In this document: positions 1 through 5,085 of the stretch, piece by piece | Layout: each line of letters begins with the position of its first letter | Position numbering within the stretch: position 1 is the first letter of the stretch | Source of the DNA: Deltaproteobacteria bacterium | Lineage (GTDB): Bacteria; Myxococcota_A; UBA9160; UBA4427 | Assembly: GCA_011051925.1 (NCBI GenBank) | Contig: DRKE01000196.1 | Span: forward strand, 1-5,183 | Length of the DNA: 5,183 bases | Direction: 5' to 3' | Notes under the pieces: model-generated | Seen by the model: the letters and a program-made list of their open reading frames with translations, nothing else | What the model was told of the DNA's origin: nothing | The model's database searches: none | Translations under genes and position numbers: made by a program

Positions 1-165
1 CTGGGGGTCGAGGGTCCCGAGATGACCGACCCGACGGGTCCCGAACCAGCGCCTCGCCGCATCGACGACGTCGTGGGAGGTTCGCCCGGCCGGCTTGTCG
101 ACCACGACGAAGCCGGCGGGCCCCGGCGGCTCGGGTCGTCTACGCCTCGAATTGCGTTTCGCCAT
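1..165 (-). CDS. truB: tRNA pseudouridine(55) synthase TruB, N-terminal part (runs off the left edge)
   Basis: TruB converts uridine 55 in the T-loop of tRNAs to pseudouridine in the cytoplasm. The 55 codons present include the TruB opening signature: GFVVVDKPAGRTSHDVV at residues 18-34, then RVGHLGTLDP at 45-54. Asp53 in GTLDP matches the family's catalytic aspartate, so the visible part looks functional; the rest lies beyond position 1. The start chosen is ATG at 165, the only good start in this frame, preceded by GAGGA with a 5-nt spacer. It lies inside rbfA, giving a 26-nt overlap in a different frame that suggests translational coupling. The first 17 residues are a basic, Pro-rich leader (KRNSRRRR, then PEPPGPAG), somewhat like the short basic N-terminus of E. 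coli TruB. In many deltaproteobacteria an nrnA-like DHH phosphoesterase gene lies between rbfA and truB; here there is none. Confidence 0.95.
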   Translation of the reverse strand, partial: MAKRNSRRRRPEPPGPAGFVVVDKPAGRTSHDVVDAARRWFGTRRVGHLGTLDPQ

Positions 166-613
166 CCTGGTCCTCGGTCTCCCTTTGCGGATCCCCGCCT
201 GCCGGACCCCCTCCCGAGGGACCGGGCTCGCCCGGGCTGTCGGATGCGGCCTCCTCGGAACGGAGCTCGAGCGATCGGATCAACGCGAGCGTCTGGCTTC
301 CCTCGGCGATCGAGTCGTCGAGGACGAAGCGCAGATCCGGTGTATGTCGCAATTTCATCCGCTGCGAAAGCAGGCGCCTCGCGAAGCCGGTCACGCCGCG
401 CATCGCTTCCTCGAGTTCCCGTCCCCGCGGCCCCGCCGGCTCCTCGCCCAGCGGGCAGTAGAAGATCGTCGCCGCGCCCAGATCGGCAGCGAGCTTCACT
501 CGCGTGACCGTGACCAGACGGATTCGCGGATCACGCACCTCCTCACGCAGGATCTGCGACAACTCGGCGCGGATCTGTTCCGCCACCCGTCGGATGCGCA
601 CTGGATCGGCCAA
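140..613 (-). CDS. rbfA: 30S ribosome-binding factor RbfA
   Basis: RbfA binds the immature 30S subunit near the 5' end of 16S rRNA and helps its late maturation, notably in the cold. The 157 residues show the family pattern: RRVAEQIRAELSQIL (8-22), VRDPRIRLVTVTRVKLAADL (26-45), ATIFYCPLG (48-56), and the second half of the KH-like fold with GFARRLLSQRMKLRHTPDLRF (76-96), then DDSIAEG (99-105). The fold ends near residue 118. A tail of about 40 residues follows, rich in Glu, Asp, Gly and Pro; RbfA is usually about 115-135 aa. The best start is TTG at 613, 6 nt after the DUF503 stop, with GGGAG 11 nt upstream. GTG at 601 is an alternative but leaves the ribosome site too far away. An in-frame TAG at 620-622 rules out a longer form. 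The 3' end overlaps truB by 26 nt. Confidence 0.95.
   Translation of the reverse strand: MADPVRIRRVAEQIRAELSQILREEVRDPRIRLVTVTRVKLAADLGAATIFYCPLGEEPAGPRGRELEEAMRGVTGFARRLLSQRMKLRHTPDLRFVLDDSIAEGSQTLALIRSLELRSEEAASDSPGEPGPSGGGPAGGDPQRETEDQDGETQFEA
171..175 (-). promoter_or_regulatory. Ribosome binding site of truB, inside rbfA
   Basis: GAGGA lies 5 nt upstream of the ATG at 165, within the last codons of rbfA. It is one of the best Shine-Dalgarno matches in the window. It decides the truB start, because no other start codon in this frame lies between it and the GFVVVDKP motif. Confidence 0.75.
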
Positions 614-619
614 GTCGGA

Positions 620-1009
620 CTAATCTCCCATGCCCTTCGGATCCTCTCCCGCCTCACCGGGCCCCATGGACCACGGAAGATCCTCTCCCGTTTCGTCCGG
701 CAATCCGCCGCTCTCCGAGATCGGCAGCCGGATCAACTCGATCCCGCTCCCCACGACCTCTGCGAGATGCATCTCCTCGACCAACCGGACCGCCTGTTCG
801 AGCGTCCGCCGCAGGGGAACCTCTTCGCTTCCGGTCGTCGAAAGCCCGATCACCGCCCGCTGCCAGCTCCCCTGCCCCCCCACCTCGTTCGCCGAGACGT
901 TGAAGCGATTCCGCAGCCGCGAAAGGATCGATCGGACCACACCCCGCTTCGCCTTGAGCGACCGCGATTCGTGGACGCGGATCTCGACGACCGCAACGCC
1001 AACGATCAT
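620..1009 (-). CDS. DUF503 family protein (YlxP-like)
   Basis: This is a small protein of the DUF503 family (Bacillus YlxP), whose genes commonly lie between infB and rbfA. Its biochemical role is not established; the neighbourhood suggests ribosome maturation or translation initiation. The 129 residues match the family closely: MIVGVAVVEIRVHESRSLKAKRGVV (1-25), then SILSRLRNRFNVSANEVG (27-44), WQRAVIGLSTTG (49-60), and a helix LEQAVRLVEE (70-79). The core ends near residue 97, the usual family length being about 90-100. A tail of about 30 residues rich in Gly, Glu, Asp and Pro follows. ATG at 1009 is chosen because GGGGGA lies 4 nt upstream and family members begin at this MIVGV-like point. 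A GTG at 1027 would add six residues (MRSGDG) with no support. The stop TAG (620-622) is followed 6 nt later by the rbfA start in the same frame. Confidence 0.92.
   Translation of the reverse strand: MIVGVAVVEIRVHESRSLKAKRGVVRSILSRLRNRFNVSANEVGGQGSWQRAVIGLSTTGSEEVPLRRTLEQAVRLVEEMHLAEVVGSGIELIRLPISESGGLPDETGEDLPWSMGPGEAGEDPKGMGD
625..629 (-). promoter_or_regulatory. Ribosome binding site of rbfA, inside the end of the DUF503 gene
   Basis: GGGAG lies 11 nt upstream of the TTG at 613, within the final codons of the DUF503 gene. The spacing is long but usable. It favours TTG at 613 over the GTG at 601, which would be 23 nt away. Its position suggests that rbfA translation depends on ribosomes finishing the upstream gene. 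Confidence 0.5.
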
Positions 1010-1123
1010 TCCATCCCCCGATCGCACGACACCGCGGAACCATCGCGGGAAGGAGAGGCTTTCGCCCCGTCTGCGACCCGGACTCGCAGGTCCCCACGAC
1101 GCCGAATCGGGCGAACCCCGCGA
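1010..1123 (-). other. infB-DUF503 intergenic leader with three small inverted repeats
   Basis: This 114-nt stretch is the longest non-coding gap in the window. I see no convincing small gene in it. It can form three short stems in the transcript. The first, just after the infB stop, has 4-bp arms (1108-1111 with 1117-1120). The second has 6-bp arms CTGCGA/TCGCAG with a 7-nt loop (1071-1089). The third has 5-bp arms CCGCG/CGCGG with a 7-nt loop (1032-1048), about 22 nt before the DUF503 ATG. None is followed by a run of T in the transcript, so they are not ordinary intrinsic terminators. They could slow decay, mark an RNase cut site, or be chance in GC-rich DNA. Confidence 0.45.
1014..1019 (-). 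promoter_or_regulatory. Ribosome binding site of the DUF503 gene
   Basis: GGGGGA lies 4 nt upstream of the ATG at 1009 and would fall within the coding sequence if the GTG at 1027 were used. It therefore favours the shorter protein. The 4-nt spacing resembles that before nusA and infB. Confidence 0.55.
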
Positions 1124-3625
1124 CTACAACGTCGCCGGTCTTTCCGTGAGTTCGAAGGCTTCGATGACGTCCCCGACCTTGATGTCGTTGTAGGTCGCCA
1201 CGCCGATGCCACATTCCATGCCGTTGATGACTTCCTTGACGTCGTCCTTGAATCGGCGAAGCGAGCCGATCGTGCCCGTGTAGACGACCACGCCATCCCG
1301 CACCAGCCGGCAGGGCGCATTGCGGACGATCTTGCCCTCCAGCACGGCCGACCCGGCGATCGTCCCGACCTTCGGGATCGTGAACGTTTCGCGAACCTCA
1401 GCGCGCCCGAGCAGCTTCTCGCTCACGACGGGCGGGAGCAGCCCGGCCATCGCCGCCTTCACCTCGTCGAGCATCTCCATGATGATCGAATAGGTCCGGA
1501 TCTCGATCCCCTCGGAATCCGCCAGGCGCCGTGCGGCCGGATCGGGCCGGACGTTGAAACCGATCACGATGGTTCCGCTCGCGGAGGCCAGGTTGACATC
1601 GTTCTCGACGATCGCGCCGACGCCCGAGGAGATCACCCGGAGCTTCACCTCGTCCGTCGAAAGCTTCTCGAGCGCGTCCCGAGCCGCCTCGCAGGTGCCC
1701 TGCACGTCCGCCTTCAGGACGACGGCCAGTTCCTTCGGCCCCTCGTCGGCCGACCGGGCATAGAACTCATCCAGGGTGAGCCTCGGTTTCGCCACCGGCG
1801 TGGCGCCACGCGCCTGGTCGAGCCGGTGTTCCACGATCTGCTTCGCGACGCGATCGCTTTCGACGGCATGGAACGACGCGCCGGCCTCGGGAACCCCGGA
1901 CAGGCCGGTGATCTGGACGGGCGTCGAGGGACCGGCTTCCTTGATGTTCCTGCCGACGTCGTTCTGCATCTGACGGACGCGCCCCCAGACCGTCCCGACG
2001 ACGATCGAGTCGCCCTTCCGGAGCGTCCCGTCCTGGATCAGGACCGTCGCGACCGGGCCCCGCCCCTTGTCGAGCTGCGCTTCGAGCACGACGCCACTCG
2101 CGCGTTTCGTCGGATCCGCACGGAGCTCCAGGATCTCGGCCTGGAGCGAAAGCATCTCGAGAAGCTGGTCGATCCCCTCGCCGGTCTTCGCAGAGACGTT
2201 CACGCAAATGACGTCGCCACCGAATTCCTCCGGCACCAGATTGTGTTCGGTCAGCCGCTGACGCGCCTTCTCCGGATCCGCTTCGGGCAGATCGCATTTG
2301 TTGACCGCAACCACGATGGGACAGCCGGCCGCCTGGGCATGCTCGATCGCCTCGACCGTCTGCGGCATCACGCCTTCCGTCGCGGCGATCACGAGCACGA
2401 CGAGATCGGTCACCGCCGCACCGCGGGCCCGCATCGCCGTGAAGGCCGCATGACCGGGCGTATCGATGAACGTGAGATCGTGACCGTCGACCGAGACCTG
2501 GTAGGCGCCGATATGCTGGGTGATGCCACCCGCCTCGCTCTCCGTCACCTTCGTCTCGCGGATCGCATCGAGCAGCGAGGTCTTGCCATGATCGACATGT
2601 CCCATCACCGTGATGATCGGGGGACGAGCGACGGCATCGGGCGAGTCTCCCGCCTCCGTGATCGGCGTGTCGAGGAAGGCCTCCTCCTTGAATCCGACAT
2701 CGGTCGCCTCGAAACCCATTTCGGGTGCGATCTTCTGGACGGTCTCGAAATCGATCCGCTGGTTGACCGAGACCATGATGCCGAGGGCCATCAGCTTCGC
2801 CTGGATCGCGGGCGCCTTCAGTCCGGCCTGCTTCGACAATTCACCGATGCTGATGTCCCCTGCGACCTTCACATGACGCGTCTTGCTCGCCTCGACCGCA
2901 GCCACGGAGGGCTTCGGCGACAACTTGTCCCGACGCCGGGCACGGGGATTGACGACGGCGCGAGGCGAAGTCATCACGACCCGCCGCTGACCGGCTCCCC
3001 GGCTCGTGATCTGCCGCGCGAACTGCTCCTGCTCCTGGAGGTTGACCACCTCGCGCACGCGCTTTCTCTGCTTGCCCTTGCGATCGGGGGCCGTTCCGGG
3101 GCCTTCGGAGGGTGCGCTTCCCGGCGAACGCGCGTCCTTCGGCGCGGTCGGCGGCGGGATCGGACCCGGCGTGGGCGTGGGCTCTGCCGGAGCGGGCTCG
3201 CTGGCCGCCCCCTCTTCAGCCACGTCCGCCCCCGCCTCTTCCGTCTCGACGGCCGCGCCCTCGGCCGCGATCTCCGACGGAGCCGGCTCCCCGGTCGGGG
3301 CCGGGATCTCGCCCTCTGACGGCGGCGCGGCGTCGGGCTCGGCTTCCGCAACGGGTGTCTCGGGCACGGGCTCGGGCTCCGGCGCCTTGCGCCGTCGACG
3401 GCGCACGACGGTCGTCCCGCCCTTGCTCTCGAGGCGGCGCTCCTCCATCTCCCGCTTGGCCCGGGCCGCGCCTCCGATCTTCTCGCGAAGGAGTTCGACC
3501 TCCGCCTCGTCGAGAGACGCCATCGCGCTTTTCAGCTCGATGCCATATTGCAGCGCTCGTTCGACGATTTCGCTGCGTTCGATTCCGAGCTCTTCCGCGA
3601 GCTTGTATGCCCTGATCTTTGCCAT
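1124..3625 (-). CDS. infB: Translation initiation factor IF-2
   Basis: IF-2 is the GTPase that brings formyl-methionyl initiator tRNA to the 30S subunit and drives 50S joining. The 833 residues form a complete protein. An N-terminal IF2_N module spans 1-50 (MAKIRAYKLAEELGIERSEI). A low-complexity Ala/Glu/Pro linker runs from about 81 to 185. A second IF2_N-like module spans about 254-305 (ISIGELSKQAGLKAPAIQAK). The G domain spans about 335-500: G1 GHVDHGKT at 342-349, switch I around GGITQHIGAY (366-375), G3 DTPGH at 388-392 including the conserved His392, G4 NKCD at 442-445, and G5 SAK at 478-480. Domain II (about 505-600), domain III (about 630-720, VVLKADVQGT) and the initiator tRNA-binding domain IV (about 735-825, ending in CGIGVATYNDIKVGDVIEAFE) follow. 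The start is ATG at 3625, with AGGG 4 nt upstream and the family-typical second residue run MAKIR. G4 more often reads NKID in IF-2. The 62-nt gap to nusA holds no ylxR or ylxQ. Confidence 0.98.
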   Translation of the reverse strand: MAKIRAYKLAEELGIERSEIVERALQYGIELKSAMASLDEAEVELLREKIGGAARAKREMEERRLESKGGTTVVRRRRRKAPEPEPVPETPVAEAEPDAAPPSEGEIPAPTGEPAPSEIAAEGAAVETEEAGADVAEEGAASEPAPAEPTPTPGPIPPPTAPKDARSPGSAPSEGPGTAPDRKGKQRKRVREVVNLQEQEQFARQITSRGAGQRRVVMTSPRAVVNPRARRRDKLSPKPSVAAVEASKTRHVKVAGDISIGELSKQAGLKAPAIQAKLMALGIMVSVNQRIDFETVQKIAPEMGFEATDVGFKEEAFLDTPITEAGDSPDAVARPPIITVMGHVDHGKTSLLDAIRETKVTESEAGGITQHIGAYQVSVDGHDLTFIDTPGHAAFTAMRARGAAVTDLVVLVIAATEGVMPQTVEAIEHAQAAGCPIVVAVNKCDLPEADPEKARQRLTEHNLVPEEFGGDVICVNVSAKTGEGIDQLLEMLSLQAEILELRADPTKRASGVVLEAQLDKGRGPVATVLIQDGTLRKGDSIVVGTVWGRVRQMQNDVGRNIKEAGPSTPVQITGLSGVPEAGASFHAVESDRVAKQIVEHRLDQARGATPVAKPRLTLDEFYARSADEGPKELAVVLKADVQGTCEAARDALEKLSTDEVKLRVISSGVGAIVENDVNLASASGTIVIGFNVRPDPAARRLADSEGIEIRTYSIIMEMLDEVKAAMAGLLPPVVSEKLLGRAEVRETFTIPKVGTIAGSAVLEGKIVRNAPCRLVRDGVVVYTGTIGSLRRFKDDVKEVINGMECGIGVATYNDIKVGDVIEAFELTERPATL
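3056..3385 (-). repeat. Low-complexity Ala/Glu/Pro linker region of infB
   Basis: These 330 bases encode IF-2 residues 81-190, a disordered linker between the two N-terminal modules. It is built from short degenerate runs such as PEPEPVPETP, EPAPAEPTPTP and PGPIPPP, with many Glu residues and a basic stretch, KGKQRKRVR, at its end. The DNA shows matching irregular CGGGCT/GGCTCG-type repetition. Such linkers vary in length between related strains and in IF-2 generally; this one is Glu/Pro-rich. Confidence 0.7.
3388..3405. repeat. Perfect 18-bp palindrome in infB (Arg5 cluster)
   Basis: TGCGCCGTCGACGGCGCA is identical to its own reverse complement. It spans codons 74-80 of infB and covers five consecutive arginines encoded CGC CGT CGA CGG CGC, so all four CGN codons are used in a self-complementary order. 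In RNA it could fold into a 7-bp GC-rich stem with a UCGA loop. It may be a by-product of an arginine run, since CGN codons read as CGN-like on the other strand. Confidence 0.8.
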
Positions 3626-3629
3626 CTAT

Positions 3630-3633
3630 CCCT
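3630..3633 (-). promoter_or_regulatory. Ribosome binding site of infB
   Basis: AGGG lies 4 nt before the infB ATG at 3625. It is a modest match, in the 62-nt leader (3626-3687) that follows the nusA stop. The leader also has an ATG at 3635-3637 in the infB frame that reads three codons and stops at TAG directly before the infB start. I see no promoter or terminator in the leader. Confidence 0.5.
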
Positions 3634-3687
3634 GCATCGTTCCGGAGGTTCCGAAAATGGTCCTACCCGTTGATGTCCCGTCTGAAA

Positions 3688-5085
3688 TCAGTCTTCCCGG
3701 TCCGAGGCCGGCCCGGTCGGCGGCGCCACCGCGCCCTCGCCCTCCCCGGCGGCACGGCTCTCCGCGGCCGCCGCTTCCGCCTCCGCGCGGAGGCGTGCCT
3801 CGTTCTCCGCCTCCAGGCGAGCCCGTTCCTCTTCTTCCGCAGCCTTGACCTCGATCAGCTCGGCGGCTCGCGCCTTGATGCTGGCCGCACCGGTCTCATC
3901 GATTCCCGGCAGCGACATCAACAGCTCCGGCGAACATTCGGCCAGATCCTCGAGCGAGGTGATGCCCTGCTGAAGCAACAGATCCGCTTCGGGATCGCCG
4001 CAACCTTCGACCGCCGAGACGGCCCGGGACAGCCATTGGGCGATCTCCCGCATCTTGGTTTCACTCTTGATGTCGATCCGCCATTCGGTCAGCTGGACCG
4101 CGAGACGCACGTTCTGTCCGCGACGGCCGATCGCCAGCGAAAGCTGGTCGTCGGGCACGATCACGTCCATCGACTTCTGCGCTTCGTCGATGATGACCTT
4201 CGAGACCTGCGCCGGGGAAAGCGCGCTACAGACGTAGCGTGCCGGATCGGGACTCCAGGGAACGATGTCGATCCGCTCGCCGCGCAGCTCCTGGACGACG
4301 GCCTGGACCCGGCTGCCCTTCATGCCGACACAGGCGCCGACCGGATCCACGTCGCTATCACGCGACACGACCGCGATCTTCGAGCGGCCCCCCGGCTCGC
4401 GAGCCGCCGCATGGATCGAAACGATCTTCTCGTACATCTCGGGGACCTCCTGCTCGAAGAGCTTGATCAGGAAGTCGATCGAGGCTCTCGAGAGGACGAT
4501 CTGCGGCCCCTTCGCGACCTTGTTGACCTCGAGCACATAGGCCCGGATCCGATCGCCGGGCCGGTAGCTTTCCCGGGGCACCTGTTCCTTGGCCGGGATC
4601 ACGGCCTCGGCCCGTCCCAGATCGACGATGATCGCGCCCTTCTCGAAGCGACGGACGATCCCGTTGACGATCTCTCCCGTGCGATCGAAATACTCTTCGT
4701 AGGTATTGTCGCGCTCGGCGTCCCGGATGCGCTGGATGATGACCTGCTTGGCGGCCTGCGCGAGGATCCGTCCGAAGCCCGACGTATCGAGCTTGACGCC
4801 GATCTCGTCCCCGGGCTCGACCTCCGGGTCGTACTCCCGCTTCGCCTCTTCGATCAGGATCTGGGTCTCGGGATCGGTGATCTCCTCGACCACCTCGCGA
4901 AACTCGAAGAGCTCGACCTCGCCGATCTCGTCGTTGTAGCGCGCCTCGATTTCCTTGTCCTGGCCGAACCGCTTGCGTGCGGCCTGGCGCATCGCTTCTT
5001 CGAGGGCCCCGGTGATCTCCGACGCCTCGATTCCCTTGTCCTTGGCGATCTGATCGATCTCTCTCTTGAGATTCAAACCCAGCAT
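3688..5085 (-). CDS. nusA: Transcription termination/antitermination factor NusA
   Basis: NusA binds RNA polymerase and nascent RNA, strengthens pausing and hairpin termination, and takes part in antitermination on rRNA operons. The 465 residues show the full order: an N-terminal polymerase-binding domain (about 1-130), an S1 RNA-binding domain (about 135-200, from GEIVNGIVRRFEKGAIIVDLG), KH1 (about 203-280, with GMKG at 254-257 and the hallmark ERIDIVPWSPDP at 270-281), and KH2 (about 283-345, with GRRG at 320-323). One helix-hairpin-helix repeat follows (about 364-412, with SLPGIDETGA at 391-400). The protein then ends in an Ala/Glu-rich helical tail and a short disordered acidic end. E. 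coli NusA (495 aa) has two acidic repeats and the Bacillus form (about 370 aa) has none, so this is an intermediate form. ATG at 5085 is preferred because GGAG lies 4 nt upstream; GTG at 5088 would add one residue. The start shares one base with the rimP stop (TGATG). Confidence 0.97.
   Translation of the reverse strand: MLGLNLKREIDQIAKDKGIEASEITGALEEAMRQAARKRFGQDKEIEARYNDEIGEVELFEFREVVEEITDPETQILIEEAKREYDPEVEPGDEIGVKLDTSGFGRILAQAAKQVIIQRIRDAERDNTYEEYFDRTGEIVNGIVRRFEKGAIIVDLGRAEAVIPAKEQVPRESYRPGDRIRAYVLEVNKVAKGPQIVLSRASIDFLIKLFEQEVPEMYEKIVSIHAAAREPGGRSKIAVVSRDSDVDPVGACVGMKGSRVQAVVQELRGERIDIVPWSPDPARYVCSALSPAQVSKVIIDEAQKSMDVIVPDDQLSLAIGRRGQNVRLAVQLTEWRIDIKSETKMREIAQWLSRAVSAVEGCGDPEADLLLQQGITSLEDLAECSPELLMSLPGIDETGAASIKARAAELIEVKAAEEEERARLEAENEARLRAEAEAAAAESRAAGEGEGAVAPPTGPASDRED
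3778..3795. repeat. Perfect 18-bp palindrome in the nusA tail
   Basis: CGCCTCCGCGCGGAGGCG equals its own reverse complement and covers exactly codons 431-436 of nusA (Arg-Leu-Arg-Ala-Glu-Ala). In RNA it could form a 7-bp GC stem with a 4-nt loop. The 3' arm holds a GGAGG sequence that resembles a ribosome binding site but has no start codon at a useful distance. No T run follows, so it is not an intrinsic terminator. It may be chance within a repetitive Ala/Glu/Arg coding tail. Confidence 0.8.

Noticed and set aside
100..135. GC-rich hairpin (GCCGG/CCGGC, 6-nt loop) just after the rbfA stop as a terminator
   Set aside because: It lies within truB codons 13-18 and has no T run after it in the transcript. 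Termination here would cut off truB, whose start and ribosome site are intact.
222..235. Inverted repeat CCGGGC-TC-GCCCGG in rbfA
   Set aside because: The 2-nt loop is too small for a stable hairpin with all six pairs. It falls in a Pro/Gly-coding tail where such GC runs are common.
654..1214. Minus-strand open frame of 186 codons spanning the infB end, the gap and the DUF503 gene
   Set aside because: It is out of frame with two well-recognised genes and is rich in Arg and Gly, as expected of a shifted reading of GC-rich DNA. It has no domain and no good ribosome site.
2972..2974. Internal in-frame ATG (Met218) of infB as a start for a shorter IF-2 form, as known for E. coli IF-2
   Set aside because: It is well placed between the linker and the second N-terminal module, but only a weak GCGGG precedes it. 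The sequence alone gives no support for use.
3281..3305. CCCCG-GT-CGGGG inverted repeat in the infB linker
   Set aside because: It is in a Pro/Gly/Glu-coding low-complexity stretch where C and G runs make small inverted repeats likely; there is no T tract and it is not at a gene end.
95..3319. Plus-strand open frame of 1074 codons running antisense to rbfA, the DUF503 gene and most of infB
   Set aside because: The rbfA, DUF503 and infB genes all share one codon register, and this frame is exactly opposite it. A stop there needs a TTA, CTA or TCA codon in the real genes, which are rare at this GC content. The frame's protein is Arg/Asp/His/Leu-rich with no domain, and it ends at the first TCA (Ser103) of infB. 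It is a shadow.
3626..3637. Three-codon upstream reading frame (ATG CAG GGA TAG) directly before the infB start
   Set aside because: It has no ribosome site of its own, and the region before it reads CCTCCGGAACG. It overlaps the infB ribosome site and is most likely chance.
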